From contig NZ_CP108055.1 in assembly GCF_036174265.1 (NCBI RefSeq), positions 496,001 through 560,000 of the forward strand: a stretch of 64,000 nucleotides of DNA, in the 5' to 3' direction. The stretch comes from Streptomyces sp. NBC_00285. Lineage in GTDB: Bacteria > Actinomycetota > Actinomycetes > Streptomycetales > Streptomycetaceae. Positions 9,342 to 17,516 of the stretch are shown here, one piece after another. Within the stretch, counting starts at the first letter, position 1. Each line of letters opens with the position of its first letter. The translations under genes were made by a program, and so were the position numbers. The notes beneath the pieces were generated by a model. The model saw only the letters and a list, made by a program, of their open reading frames with translations. It had not been told where the DNA came from and did no database searches.

Positions 9342-9377
9342 CCACGTCCGCCGTACAGAAGTTGCCGTCTCACAACT

Positions 9378-9408
9378 CCGGCCCCTCAACATGGTGTTGA
9401 GGGGCCGG
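9378..9408. terminator. Bidirectional hairpin between Imm32-like gene and tRNA
   Basis: CCGGCCCCTCAAC at 9378-9390 pairs perfectly with 9396-9408 across a 5-nt loop (ATGGT). It lies between two convergent transcripts and could stop both. Confidence 0.85.
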
Positions 9409-9414
9409 TTCTCG

Positions 9415-9488
9415 TAGCGCGGGCCGGATTTGAACCAGCGACCTCTGGGTTATGAGCCCAGCGAGCTACCGAGCTGCTCCACCGCGCG
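9415..9488 (-). tRNA. Initiator tRNA-fMet (CAT anticodon)
   Basis: Read on the minus strand, 74 nt fold into a cloverleaf. The acceptor CGCGCGG pairs with CCGCGC except at the first position, the D arm is GAGCAGCTCGGTAGCTC, and the anticodon loop is CTCATAA on a stem closed by three G-C pairs. The T arm is GCTGG-TTCAAAT-CCGGC. The unpaired first acceptor position (C1 opposite U72) and the three consecutive G-C pairs below the anticodon loop mark it as an initiator. The 3' CCA is not encoded. The anticodon sits near position 9452. Confidence 0.92.
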
Positions 9489-9999
9489 TCGGTGTGGTTT
9501 CAGCATACGTGAGGTGGAAGGGGCGGGCAGGGATTTATCCGTGGGTCCCGGATGTGGTGCGTGGGGCCGTGTACAGGCGGGAGCCGTGGGCCGGCCTCCC
9601 GGGGTGGGGCGCAGAACCCCGTTGCCCCGCTCGATGTCCGTGCCTGGCCCAGGTGGCGCAACGGGGGTGCGGTGCAGGTAACTGGCGAACCGCACGACCT
9701 GGCCATGGACGTACGCGGCGCTGGGGTTGCCTGGCCGGGCTTGTCGAAGGTCGCGCGAGGCAGGACTGGGGTCTCTCCGTCGGCCGGCTCGCAGGGGGCG
9801 TGTGTGGCACTGCCTGCGGGCCTGCCACCTGACCGCCTGCATCCGGCGCATCACCCGACGGATGTCGATCAGTTCGGCAAAATGCCGCCATCAGTTTGAC
9901 GGAAAGCCCTTCCATCGGTCGCTCGACTTGCCAGTCTCTGTCTGCACACGCGGGATGTCATGTCCGCGTACACCTCGCCCCACCGTCATGGAGACACCC
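9489..9999. other. Intergenic region upstream of tRNA and NLP gene
   Basis: About 510 bp separating the divergent tRNA and NLP gene. Open frames on both strands here lack ribosome binding sites and have no recognisable content. It presumably carries the tRNA promoter and the NLP-gene promoter; I see no clear consensus or integrase-type repeat. Confidence 0.4.
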
Positions 10000-10770
10000 A
10001 TGCCTCGAACCGTCAGCAGGACCTTCCGGCTTGTCAGAGCCGCCGCCGTCACGGGCAGCGGCGCGGCTCTCGCCGTCACTCTGGCCGGCAGCGCCTCCGC
10101 GGGCGTGCTGCAGAACCTGCCGGAGAACGCCACCACGTTCCAGAAGTACTTCGAGCCCGTGTACGACTACGACTCGGACTCCTGCTACCCGGCCGCCGCC
10201 ATCGACCCGAACGGGACCCTCAACGGCGGTCTGAAGCCAACCGGATCCATCACCGGCCAGTGCCGCAGCGGCCACCTCGACCACGCCAACACCTACTCGC
10301 GAGCCAAGTGCAACAACGGCTGGTGCGGGATCATCTACGCCAGCTACTTCGAGAAGGACGAGGCTTCCCCGGGCATCGGCCACCGCCACGACTGGGAGTG
10401 CATGGTCGTGTGGGTCCAGCAAGGGGCGGACACGCCGTCCTACCTGTCCGCCTCCCGGCACGGCGGCTTCAGCACCCACCCCATTGCCGACGTTCCGATG
10501 AGCGGCCAGCGGGTCATGGCCGTCTACCACAAGGACGGCGCCAGCACTCACGCATTCCGCTTCGCCAAGTGGGGCGAGGCCGCGGAGAACGACACCGGCG
10601 CCTGGCACCAGGAGAACCTGCTCACCTGGGACAACCTCGCACCCAACCTGCGCACCATCCTGAACGCCTCCGACTGGGGCAACGCCAATCTCCCGCTCCA
10701 GGACTCCAAGTTCAACGACACGCTCAACAAGGCCAAGCCGGGCGAGATCCCGTTCGACCCGTACGCGTGA
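10000..10770 (+). CDS. NPP1/NLP family necrosis-inducing-like secreted protein
   Basis: The 256-residue product starts at ATG 10000 with GGAG six bases upstream; ATG 9988 is also in frame. A signal peptide is clear (FRLVRAAAVTGSG, then LAVTLAGSASAG). The mature protein contains the diagnostic NLP heptapeptide GHRHDWE at residues 127-133, with the metal-binding His-Asp-Glu set that in characterised NLPs supports membrane cytolysis. It also has CYPAAAIDPNG near the N-terminus and two Cys in CNNGWCG. The length matches typical NLPs (about 200-250 residues). Characterised family members cause necrosis in dicot plants by binding plant sphingolipids. In a soil actinomycete the target could be plants or microbes (inference). 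It is followed by a hairpin and stands alone. Confidence 0.92.
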   Translation: MPRTVSRTFRLVRAAAVTGSGAALAVTLAGSASAGVLQNLPENATTFQKYFEPVYDYDSDSCYPAAAIDPNGTLNGGLKPTGSITGQCRSGHLDHANTYSRAKCNNGWCGIIYASYFEKDEASPGIGHRHDWECMVVWVQQGADTPSYLSASRHGGFSTHPIADVPMSGQRVMAVYHKDGASTHAFRFAKWGEAAENDTGAWHQENLLTWDNLAPNLRTILNASDWGNANLPLQDSKFNDTLNKAKPGEIPFDPYA

Positions 10771-10812
10771 CCCGCACACCGGCGCGGCGCCGGGTCCGCA
10801 GGGCATGACGGT

Positions 10813-10847
10813 CGCTGGTCCGGGGCTCCATCGGATCCGGACCAGCG
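10813..10847 (+). terminator. Hairpin terminator after NLP gene
   Basis: CGCTGGTCCGG at 10813-10823 pairs perfectly with 10837-10847 across a 13-nt loop, 43 nt past the NLP stop codon. Confidence 0.75.
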
Positions 10848-11255
10848 CCAGTCGCCACGCCAGGAACGCCGTACAGGTCGGGGAATGCCCGGCGGAGATG
10901 ACGGCAGAAGACCGTCTCCGCATGCGTGATCAAAAGTCCGAGGCCAGGGTATGGCCCCCGGGGTACGGACAAGGTTCGAGGCTGTCGGTTTGTCGACGCC
11001 GAACCGCCTCGGGTCCGTTCTGACAGGCGGATCGCGACCCTGTCATGGCCTCGGTGACGGCCAGGGCCGAGTTGCCGACGTTCCCCCGGTGGGGGTGCGG
11101 ACGGGACGCCTGGTCCCTCCTCGTCCCCCGTCCTGCGGTGACAGCAAGTCTTGGGACACGTTTTACGCGACGTATGCAACTGCGGCCTGCTCCCTTTCTG
11201 TCTGATAGGGAGACGGGTCCGTCAGGGCCGAAGGACGAGTAGACCGGGGCAGTTC
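10848..11255. other. Intergenic region upstream of L,D-transpeptidase gene
   Basis: No gene is supported. The only frames are short, lack ribosome binding sites and show no family signatures. It presumably contains the promoter of the L,D-transpeptidase gene. Confidence 0.4.
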
Positions 11256-12242
11256 GTGGGACGGCGCAAGGGCAGCATATGGATCGCATTCGTCACGGGT
11301 GTGGTGCTGGTGGGCGCGAGCGCCTGCGGCGGGGGCGGCAGTGACAAGGCAAGCGGAGACGATGCGAAGGCGTCGGGGAAGCCGAGTGCGAGCGCCTCTC
11401 CGTCACCGACGAAGCCTGCAGGACCGCCGATGCTGCTGGAGACGATCACCCCGCAGACGGGAACCACGGTCGGCGTGGCCATGCCGATCTCGGTGATCTT
11501 CACGAACCCGGTGGCGGCCAAGGCGCGGGCCTCAGTGGAAAAGCACATGAAGGTGAGTGCCTCGCAGTCGGTGGCCGGCGCCTGGCACTGGATGGGCGAC
11601 AAGCGTGCCGACTGGCGCCCGAAGGCGTACTGGCCCTCCGGTACGACGGTGAAGATCGACGCCGACATGACGGGCGTCAGCAACGGCAACGGACGCTATG
11701 GCGTACACAACTACACGCACACCTTCAAGATCGGTGACGACGTGCGCGCGGACGTCTCGGTGACCGGCCACACCATGAAGGTGACCCGGAACGGCGGGCC
11801 GGTGCGCACTCTTTCGATCAACGCGGGCAGCGCCGAGTATCCGACGTGGGACGGCACGATGGCCGTCATCGACAAGCAGGAGAAGGTCCACATGACCTCC
11901 TGCAGCGTCGGCATCAGCTGCGACAAGGGCAGTCCCAACTTCTACGACCTGACACTGCCCTGGGACATCCACCTCACCCAGTCCGGCACCTACGTCCACT
12001 ACTCGACCGGCGACCCGAACCCGGGCAGCGGCAGCGCGCGCGGCTCGCACGGCTGCGTCCACCTGTCTCTGTCGGACGCCAAGTGGTTCTACGGTCAGGT
12101 GAAGCAGGGCGACCCCATCACCATCACCGGCTCGCCCCGTGGCAAGGCCCCGGCCGACAACGGCTACGCCGACTTCAACCTGGGTTGGGACCAGTGGCTC
12201 GCGGGCAGCGCGTCCGGCGAGGGGACAACCGCCAGCCTGTGA
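11256..12242 (+). CDS. L,D-transpeptidase lipoprotein (YkuD domain)
   Basis: The 328-residue product is called from GTG 11256, which gives a short signal peptide with a lipobox (VGASAC, Cys at 24), so it should be a membrane-anchored lipoprotein on the outer face. A Ser/Pro/Lys-rich linker is followed by an Ig-like domain (from about residue 55), then a YkuD catalytic domain. The active-site motif SHGCVHLS places the nucleophilic Cys at residue 267, with the partner His nearby in GTYVHYSTG. Such enzymes form 3-3 peptidoglycan cross-links that resist most beta-lactams. The domain order matches the actinobacterial Ldt type known from LdtMt2-like enzymes. Confidence 0.92.
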   Translation: MGRRKGSIWIAFVTGVVLVGASACGGGGSDKASGDDAKASGKPSASASPSPTKPAGPPMLLETITPQTGTTVGVAMPISVIFTNPVAAKARASVEKHMKVSASQSVAGAWHWMGDKRADWRPKAYWPSGTTVKIDADMTGVSNGNGRYGVHNYTHTFKIGDDVRADVSVTGHTMKVTRNGGPVRTLSINAGSAEYPTWDGTMAVIDKQEKVHMTSCSVGISCDKGSPNFYDLTLPWDIHLTQSGTYVHYSTGDPNPGSGSARGSHGCVHLSLSDAKWFYGQVKQGDPITITGSPRGKAPADNGYADFNLGWDQWLAGSASGEGTTASL

Positions 12243-12465
12243 CGCGCGTCAGTGCCTGCTGTGCGAGCGGTTCACGGTCGTGAACACGGCTGGGGAACCG
12301 CTCGCCATCATCGGACCGGGCGCCCAGACCCCCAGTCCCGAGTACGGCACCCGGTCCGGCCCGGCGACCGTACCGGCCGCGCTTCTTGCCTCCACCCTGG
12401 CACTGTGGGGGATGCTGGCACACACGGCATCTGACCCGTCCCGTTCGCAGCGCCGGAGGCGCCCC

Positions 12466-12963
12466 ATGAGCGTCATCGTCTGGATCACCGAGGGGACCTG
12501 GCCCTCCTGTGTGGATGCCGCCCTCACCCGTACGGCACCGGGCGAGGAGGTCGTGCTGCTGTACGTGCACGACCACACGATCAGTGAAACCGCGCACGGC
12601 GCCTACGCCGGCCTCCTGGGCCGCGGCCACCCCGAACGCGACCCCGGCACCCGTCTGGCACACCTCACCGCGGACTCGGCCAGGCGACTCCTGCAGACCG
12701 CCGCCGACCGCCTGGACCGTGCGTGCACCCGCACGGAACGCGGTGGCCGCGTCGAACGCGAGGTCATCACCGCAGCTCAAGGCGCGGATCTGCTGATCTG
12801 TGCCCGCGACGGCGATCCCACCCGCCCCGGCCCGCACAGCCTCGGGCGCGCCACCCGCTTCGTCGTCGACCACGCCCCCTGCCCCGTCCTCCTCGTCTGG
12901 CCGGCCCCGCCGCGGCACACCGAGCTGCCCCCGCCCCCTCCCGGATCCGGCCACCGCCCCTGA
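12466..12963 (+). CDS. Universal stress protein (UspA-like) domain protein
   Basis: The 165-residue product starts at ATG 12466 with GGAGG six bases upstream. The C-terminal half reads ADLLICARDGD, then LGRATRFVVDHAPCPVLLVWP, the usual Usp end. The N-terminal strand is unusual in beginning VIVWITEGTWPSCVDAAL. The nucleotide-binding G-2x-G-9x-G(S/T) loop is not obvious (GPHSLGRATRF is the nearest match), so ATP binding is doubtful. It is cytoplasmic with a Pro-rich tail. An upstream in-frame extension back to about 12280 is open and hydrophobic in part, but has no start site as good as 12466. Confidence 0.75.
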   Translation: MSVIVWITEGTWPSCVDAALTRTAPGEEVVLLYVHDHTISETAHGAYAGLLGRGHPERDPGTRLAHLTADSARRLLQTAADRLDRACTRTERGGRVEREVITAAQGADLLICARDGDPTRPGPHSLGRATRFVVDHAPCPVLLVWPAPPRHTELPPPPPGSGHRP

Positions 12964-13237
12964 CGCCCGTCCGCGCCGGCCCCCTTTCGGCCGCAGTGCG
13001 GCCACGAACAGCACGGCACCAGCTCCCTGCGCGATGCCGACAAGCAACAAACCGGCCCGGGGGTCGTCGGCCCCCGGGTGCCGACGACGCGGATACTGAT
13101 CACGAACGGCCGGCCGCTTCGACGTAGGCCGAACCCGTCCCGGTCCCTCGCAACAGCGTCGTGCTCGCCGGTACGGGCTTCCCGTCGCCGTAGCTGAAAG
13201 TGCAGGCGGCTGCCCGGAGTTGGTGCCGTCACCACGT

Positions 13238-14725
13238 TTACCGCTCCTGCCGTACTCCGGGAGCTACATACGCCTTGAGATCGCCGACCCGCTCCACGGG
13301 CCAGCCGCGTGCGAAAGCGGGCGGGTGGGCGTCCGGCAGGGCGAGTACGGCGAAGGGCCTCTGGCGGGCGGCCCGGGCAAGTTCGGCCCGGGTGGTGCTG
13401 GTGTCGTGGCCTGCGCTCTGTGCGGAGCCGCATCCGGTGTAGTAGGCGATCGGGACGGCCTCATAGCCGCTGAGCAGGCACGGAGGGCGTACGCCGAGTG
13501 TGTGGAGGGCGGCCGCGGTGCGGGACCAGTCCGCGCGGTTGGCGGCGGAGTTGTGCAGGGTGCGCTCCAGGACCAGGTACTGCACGGCCACATGCCCCGC
13601 AAGTGCGACGGCCGCCAGGCTGACGGCAAGTGTGCGGGCCCTCCCCGGGGCCGGTGCGGTGAGCAGGTGGGCGAGGCCCTGGGCGACGGGCAGGGCGAGC
13701 AGGGCGTAGGCCGGCAGCAGGAAGCGGGGGGCCGCGTAGCCGATGAGGAACAGGTAGGGGACGGCGGCTGTGGCGGCGCAGACCAAGGGGAGCAGGGCGG
13801 GCAGCGTGCGCCGGGCGCGGAGCGCGACGACGGTGCCGAGGGCGGCCAGCAGGGGCAGCGCGAACCACCACAGGCTCACCACCGGGTTGGGGAGAGCGCC
13901 GGTGCAGGGCCGGCACAGCGTGCGCCCGCCGAGACTGCGGAGCTGGTCGACGACCGCCAGGTGCCATCCGAGGCCGCCCTGGATACGGGAGGCGTCGGAG
14001 AGGCGCTGCGCGAGACCGCCGTAGCTCACGTATGCCTCGATCACCCACTCGCCCGCGCCCGCCAGGAGGCCGGCGACCACTACGAGGAGCAGGCGCGGGC
14101 GGCGCAGGGAGAGGATCAGCAGGGGCAGCACCACATAGACCGCGTCCGTCGGGCGCATCCATGCCATCAGAGCTGTCCCCGCGAACAGGCCCCACCAGGC
14201 TGCCCGGTCCCGTGCGTTCACGTGGACGCGCAGGAAGCAGCCCACGCAGATCAGGGCGCCGACGGCGACCCAGTAGTTGGGCATGGCCTGGGGGCCGTAG
14301 AACACCGTCACCCACAGCGAGGCGAACAGGGCGCCTGCCAGAGCCAGGACGCGTGGCATGACGTGAGCCCGCCAGACACGCAGGGCGAAGTAGAGGGCCA
14401 GGCCGGAAAGGACGGCGAGGTAGACCCCGAGGAGGGCGGTGGAGGCGGACCAGGACGTGATCGGGGCGACGAGGAGCGAGATGCCGCGGGCGCGCGGCGC
14501 GCTGAAGTAGGCGGCTGGAACGTGGCCGCTGATCTGGCTGACGTAGACCGTCTCGTCCCAGCCGAGACCCAGACCCGGCCGGACGAGGCAGAGTTGGGCG
14601 AGCGTGAAGGCGGCTGCGACCGCCGCGAGCCAGGGCTCGCCCCAGGGGCGTCGTGGTCTGGCAGTCTGCGGGGAGGGGGCGGTGCGACGAACGCCGGTCG
14701 TCGTGGCGTTCGGGCCGTCGGCCAT
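13238..14725 (-). CDS. Polytopic membrane glycosyltransferase, GT39/ArnT-like
   Basis: The 495-residue protein has about ten to twelve hydrophobic helices and an acidic pair in the first external loop (LGLGWDETVYVSQ, Asp57-Glu58), the position used for catalysis in GT-C polyprenyl-phosphate sugar transferases. Further membrane blocks include YLAVLSGLALYFALRVW and LLLVVVAGLLAGAG. A soluble C-terminal segment ends FARGWPVERVGDLKAYVAP. Family knowledge suggests transfer of a lipid-linked sugar to a protein or glycan outside the membrane; donor and acceptor are unknown. It is divergent from a BlaI-type repressor gene and shares an operator-rich promoter region with it (14748-14806), so the two are probably linked in regulation. 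Confidence 0.8.
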   Translation of the reverse strand: MADGPNATTTGVRRTAPSPQTARPRRPWGEPWLAAVAAAFTLAQLCLVRPGLGLGWDETVYVSQISGHVPAAYFSAPRARGISLLVAPITSWSASTALLGVYLAVLSGLALYFALRVWRAHVMPRVLALAGALFASLWVTVFYGPQAMPNYWVAVGALICVGCFLRVHVNARDRAAWWGLFAGTALMAWMRPTDAVYVVLPLLILSLRRPRLLLVVVAGLLAGAGEWVIEAYVSYGGLAQRLSDASRIQGGLGWHLAVVDQLRSLGGRTLCRPCTGALPNPVVSLWWFALPLLAALGTVVALRARRTLPALLPLVCAATAAVPYLFLIGYAAPRFLLPAYALLALPVAQGLAHLLTAPAPGRARTLAVSLAAVALAGHVAVQYLVLERTLHNSAANRADWSRTAAALHTLGVRPPCLLSGYEAVPIAYYTGCGSAQSAGHDTSTTRAELARAARQRPFAVLALPDAHPPAFARGWPVERVGDLKAYVAPGVRQER

Positions 14726-14747
14726 GTGACACCTCTCGTCGGGACTC

Positions 14748-14806
14748 TTCTAGGGATCGGTTCCCTACAACCCACAGGGCCGCAACACACCCTACGACTT
14801 GTAGGG
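14748..14806. promoter_or_regulatory. Cluster of CCCTA/TAGGG dyads, putative BlaI-type operators
   Basis: The divergent intergenic region has a perfect dyad CCCTAC-gactt-GTAGGG at 14790-14806. A second dyad, AGGGA-tcggt-TCCCT, lies around 14751-14765, and CCCTACAA…CAGGG overlaps it at about 14763-14779. BlaI/MecI-family repressors bind TACA/TGTA-type dyads, so these are natural targets for the adjacent repressor (inference). Confidence 0.6.
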
Positions 14807-14854
14807 TTATATGGGGGTGAGAAGCTGACTTCCCACGTCTGCAAGGTGACCGCC

Positions 14855-15238
14855 ATGCACAGCAGCGGCCCACACGAAAGACCCGGACGGCGTAGTGCGG
14901 GCGAGCTGGAGGCTGCGGTCCTGGCCGCCCTCTGGGCGGTGGAGCATCCCCGAACCCCGGCGGAGATCCAGGTGGAGCTGGGCGGACGGCTCGCCTACAA
15001 CACAGTGCACACGATTCTCAGGCGCCTCTACGGCAAGGGGCTGGTGCTGCGGGATGTCGACGGGCGGCGCGGCGCATACCGGCCAGCGCGGGACGAGGCC
15101 GAGATGACCGCGCAGGCCATGCACGAGGCCCTGGACCGGGGAGCGGATCCGATCGCCGCGCTCCAGCACTTCGTGACCGGGCTGACCACGGAGGAGTCGC
15201 GGGCGCTGAGGAAACTCCTCGGTCAGAGCCCGCCATGA
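14855..15238 (+). CDS. BlaI/MecI/CopY-family transcriptional repressor
   Basis: The 127-residue product starts at ATG 14855 with AAGGTGA upstream. It carries the family's winged helix: ELEAAVLAALWAVEHPRTPAEIQVEL then LAYNTVHTILRRLYGKGLV, where the T-V-H-T recognition segment and the R-R-L-Y-x-K-G-L-V wing are characteristic. The C-terminal half (about 75-125) is the dimerisation helix region. In classical systems a BlaR-type membrane protease cleaves BlaI when beta-lactam is present; no BlaR-like gene is next to it here. It probably autoregulates and represses the divergent glycosyltransferase gene. Confidence 0.9.
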   Translation: MHSSGPHERPGRRSAGELEAAVLAALWAVEHPRTPAEIQVELGGRLAYNTVHTILRRLYGKGLVLRDVDGRRGAYRPARDEAEMTAQAMHEALDRGADPIAALQHFVTGLTTEESRALRKLLGQSPP

Positions 15239-15580
15239 CGACGGCCCTGCCGGCTCGGTGATGCCTCAGAGCCGACACACCGATCTCCACCGTCCGCTCA
15301 CCGTGAACCCGGGGCTCGGCACCCGGACGCGTGAGTACAAGGCCGTAGGCGATGATCACGGCTTGTGCACCGAAGATCTTGTGCCTGATGTTGGCGCCTT
15401 CTCGGTAGCGGCGACCGCCCCGCGGGTGTAGCGTCGTGATCCAGCAGTCGTGGTTCCGAAGTCCCGTTCGCCCGTGATCGCCATCACGGGCGTTCTTGCG
15501 TTGCAACGCCTCTCCGGACCAGGGCGATCACCTCCCGGGCACGCAGGGTGCGGGCCCGGTTTCCCTCTAAGGAGACAGTC
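15239..15580 (+). other. Upstream region and long leader of cspA-like gene
   Basis: No gene is seen. The stretch just before the cold-shock gene would form a 5' leader, as is common for cold-shock genes whose mRNAs fold differently with temperature. It contains TTGCGTTGCAA, a short dyad at about 15497-15507. AAGGAGA follows immediately before the start codon. Confidence 0.4.
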
Positions 15581-15784
15581 ATGGCCAAGGGCACCGTCAA
15601 GTGGTTCAACAGCGAAAAGGGCTTCGGCTTCATCGAGCAGGAGGGCGGCGGTCCTGACGTGTTCGCCCACTACTCCAACATCGCCGCCCAGGGCTTCCGC
15701 GAGCTGCTGGAAGGCCAGAAGGTCGAGTTCGACGTCACTCAGGGCCAGAAGGGCCCCCAGGCGGAGAACATCCGCCCGGTCTGA
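15581..15784 (+). CDS. CspA-family cold-shock protein
   Basis: The 67-residue product ([20 protein letters not shown]) has both RNA-binding motifs, KGFGFI (RNP1) and DVFAHYSNI (RNP2-like), in a single OB fold of normal size. It starts at ATG 15581, preceded by AAGGAGA. Family knowledge: an RNA/single-strand DNA chaperone, cold-induced or constitutive. In Streptomyces several such genes exist per genome. The hairpin after the stop suggests it is monocistronic. Confidence 0.97.
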   Translation: MAKGTVKWFNSEKGFGFIEQEGGGPDVFAHYSNIAAQGFRELLEGQKVEFDVTQGQKGPQAENIRPV

Positions 15785-15795
15785 TCTGCCTGATG

Positions 15796-15839
15796 CGGCA
15801 AGGCTCGGCATGCCTCTTCGAGGTCGCCGGGCCTTGCCG
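15796..15839 (+). terminator. Hairpin terminator after cold-shock gene
   Basis: CGGCAAGGC at 15796-15804 pairs with GCCTTGCCG at 15831-15839, with further partial pairing inside. It lies 11 nt after the stop codon. Confidence 0.65.
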
Positions 15840-16189
15840 CCGTCTGTATCCGGACAGCACGCCGGCGCTGGGTGGTGGGGCGGCTCGGTGCGCGACAGAG
15901 GGTGCTGGGGGGGCGGTGTCACGGGCACGGCCGAGCCCGTGATCAGGATCAGGATCAGGATCCGCAGACCGTCGTAGGCCGGCTGCCATGGGCCCGCACG
16001 ACGCCTCCGGCTTCACTGACGCCGGCACGTTCCGTCCAGCAGAGCTCACCTGAGCTGACCGGCATGCGGCTGCCCCGACCGCGGCCGAAGCCGCCGGTGG
16101 GCGGAAGACGGTGCCGCGTCGGCTGCGTCGCTTCAACCGCCCCGGCGATCCAGTGGCCCGTTACTGCTCCACGCGGCGTGAGCGCGGTC
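15840..16189. other. Intergenic region with short GATCAG microsatellite
   Basis: No gene is supported. Around 15940-15962 the sequence repeats GATCAG three times in a row followed by GATCC; this is a short tandem repeat of no obvious function. Confidence 0.4.
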
Positions 16190-17029
16190 ATGATGTCCAC
16201 CATGACGCATACCGCCCGCCGCATGTTCGAGCTCCTTGAGCCGATCTGCCTGGTCACTTTCTTCGCCGACGAGTGCAACGAGGAGTTGGCCGCGCTCGGC
16301 CACCGCACCTACTGGGACGGCTACTTCGCCAGCCGGGCCGCGCCACTGGGGCGAGTGCCGGCGCAGGTCGTGCACGCGGCCTTCTACAACTTCGCCGACG
16401 GGGAGGCCGCACGGCACATCCCGAGCGCGTGGCAGACGATCCCGCCCGAGGCATCCCTCGCCGCGCGGGAGCGGGGCAGCGCGGCCTCCCTGCGGCGCAT
16501 CCTCGGCGAGGAGCTGGCCGACTCCCCGGGCCTGGCGCGCGCGGCCGATCTCACCGCCAAAGCCGCGACGAGCGCGCCCACCGAAGGGCGGGTGATGTAC
16601 GCCGGGATGCGTACCGTCGCGGTGCCGAGCGAACCGGTCGCCCGGCTGTGGCATTCCGCGACCATGCTGCGTGAGCACCGCGGTGACGGGCACGTCGCCG
16701 CTCTCGTCGGCGCGCGCATCGGCGGCACCGAGGCGCACGTGCTCTCCGCCCTGGGGCAGGGCATTCACCCACCGGAGTCGTTCGGGCGCATCCATCACCT
16801 GCCGAAGGAGCGACTCGCGGCGGTCATGAACGGCCTGCGCGAGCGTGGGCTCGTCGACGCCGAGGGCCGGTTCACCGACGCCGGCCGTGAGACCGGACAA
16901 CGCATCGAAACCCTGACCGACGAGCTCGCGGCCCCGCCGTACGACGCCCTGTCCGCCGTCGAGCTCGACGAGCTGTTCGCCGAGCTCGAACCCATCACCG
17001 CGAAACTGGTGGCCGCGGGGTCGCAGTGA
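16190..17029 (+). CDS. SCO6745-like (SalK-type) protein
   Basis: The product is up to 279 residues. Three in-frame ATGs (16190, 16193, 16202) compete and none has a strong ribosome binding site; the widest is given. The protein matches what I remember of the SCO6745/SalK family, a set of actinobacterial helix-turn-helix-like proteins: ARRMFELLEPICLVTFF at the start, TYWDGYFASRAAPLGRVPAQVVHAAFYNF, a middle LWHSATMLREHRGDGHVAAL, and ERLAAVMNGLRERGLVDAEGRFTDAGRE near the end, which looks like a winged-helix wing. Cytoplasmic; exact role unknown. Confidence 0.8.
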   Translation: MMSTMTHTARRMFELLEPICLVTFFADECNEELAALGHRTYWDGYFASRAAPLGRVPAQVVHAAFYNFADGEAARHIPSAWQTIPPEASLAARERGSAASLRRILGEELADSPGLARAADLTAKAATSAPTEGRVMYAGMRTVAVPSEPVARLWHSATMLREHRGDGHVAALVGARIGGTEAHVLSALGQGIHPPESFGRIHHLPKERLAAVMNGLRERGLVDAEGRFTDAGRETGQRIETLTDELAAPPYDALSAVELDELFAELEPITAKLVAAGSQ

Positions 17030-17516
17030 TGGGCAGCGGCTGACGGGGCGCCGAACACTCCGTGCGCCACAGCGAGTTCGCGGCCCGGCGTTCGCGCCCG
17101 GGGTGCTCGATTCGGCCGTCGGCGCCCGGGCCGGTCTGTTTGTCCCGAGCCATCCCATGGAACGGACGAGAGGGCCGGCTTCGTTCAAGCAGACGGCCGG
17201 TCTCCCCCGCGTGTGATGCCGCCCTCCCGGGGCGCCGTTCGCGGGCCGGTTGCGGTGGCGATGAAGTGGGCCCGGGCAGGCCGTCGGACCTGCGAATACC
17301 AGGGCAGAACGCACTACCCCGACACCCCAACATGTGGCGAACTCGTGAAATGTTGACGGGAGTTGTGAAGAGCGACAAGATTGCGCTTCGTTCACTGTGA
17401 CTCAAGTGAGCGAAGTGACGCGAGTGGCTATCGCGCGGCTCGCATTTGATGCCCTGCCGACAGCGGCTGCTCGCGTCCTGCCACCTCCCACACTCTCGAA
17501 TCCGCTAGGGCATATC
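17030..17516. other. Intergenic region before LAETG surface-protein gene
   Basis: No recognisable gene. TTGACG at 17353-17358 followed about 17 nt later by CAAGAT is a possible promoter for the downstream gene. An in-frame GTG at 17397 could extend that gene but would put about 40 non-signal residues before the signal peptide. Confidence 0.4.

Noticed and set aside
12252..12465. In-frame upstream extension of the universal stress gene
   Set aside because: No start with a good ribosome binding site; ATG 12466 has GGAGG and gives a normal-size protein.
13220..14854. A long plus-strand extension of the BlaI-type gene
   Set aside because: It runs antisense to the glycosyltransferase gene; a good ribosome binding site and the family's usual length support the start at 14855.
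15940..15962. GATCAG short tandem repeat
   Set aside because: Only about three units; no array structure, palindrome or position that implies function.
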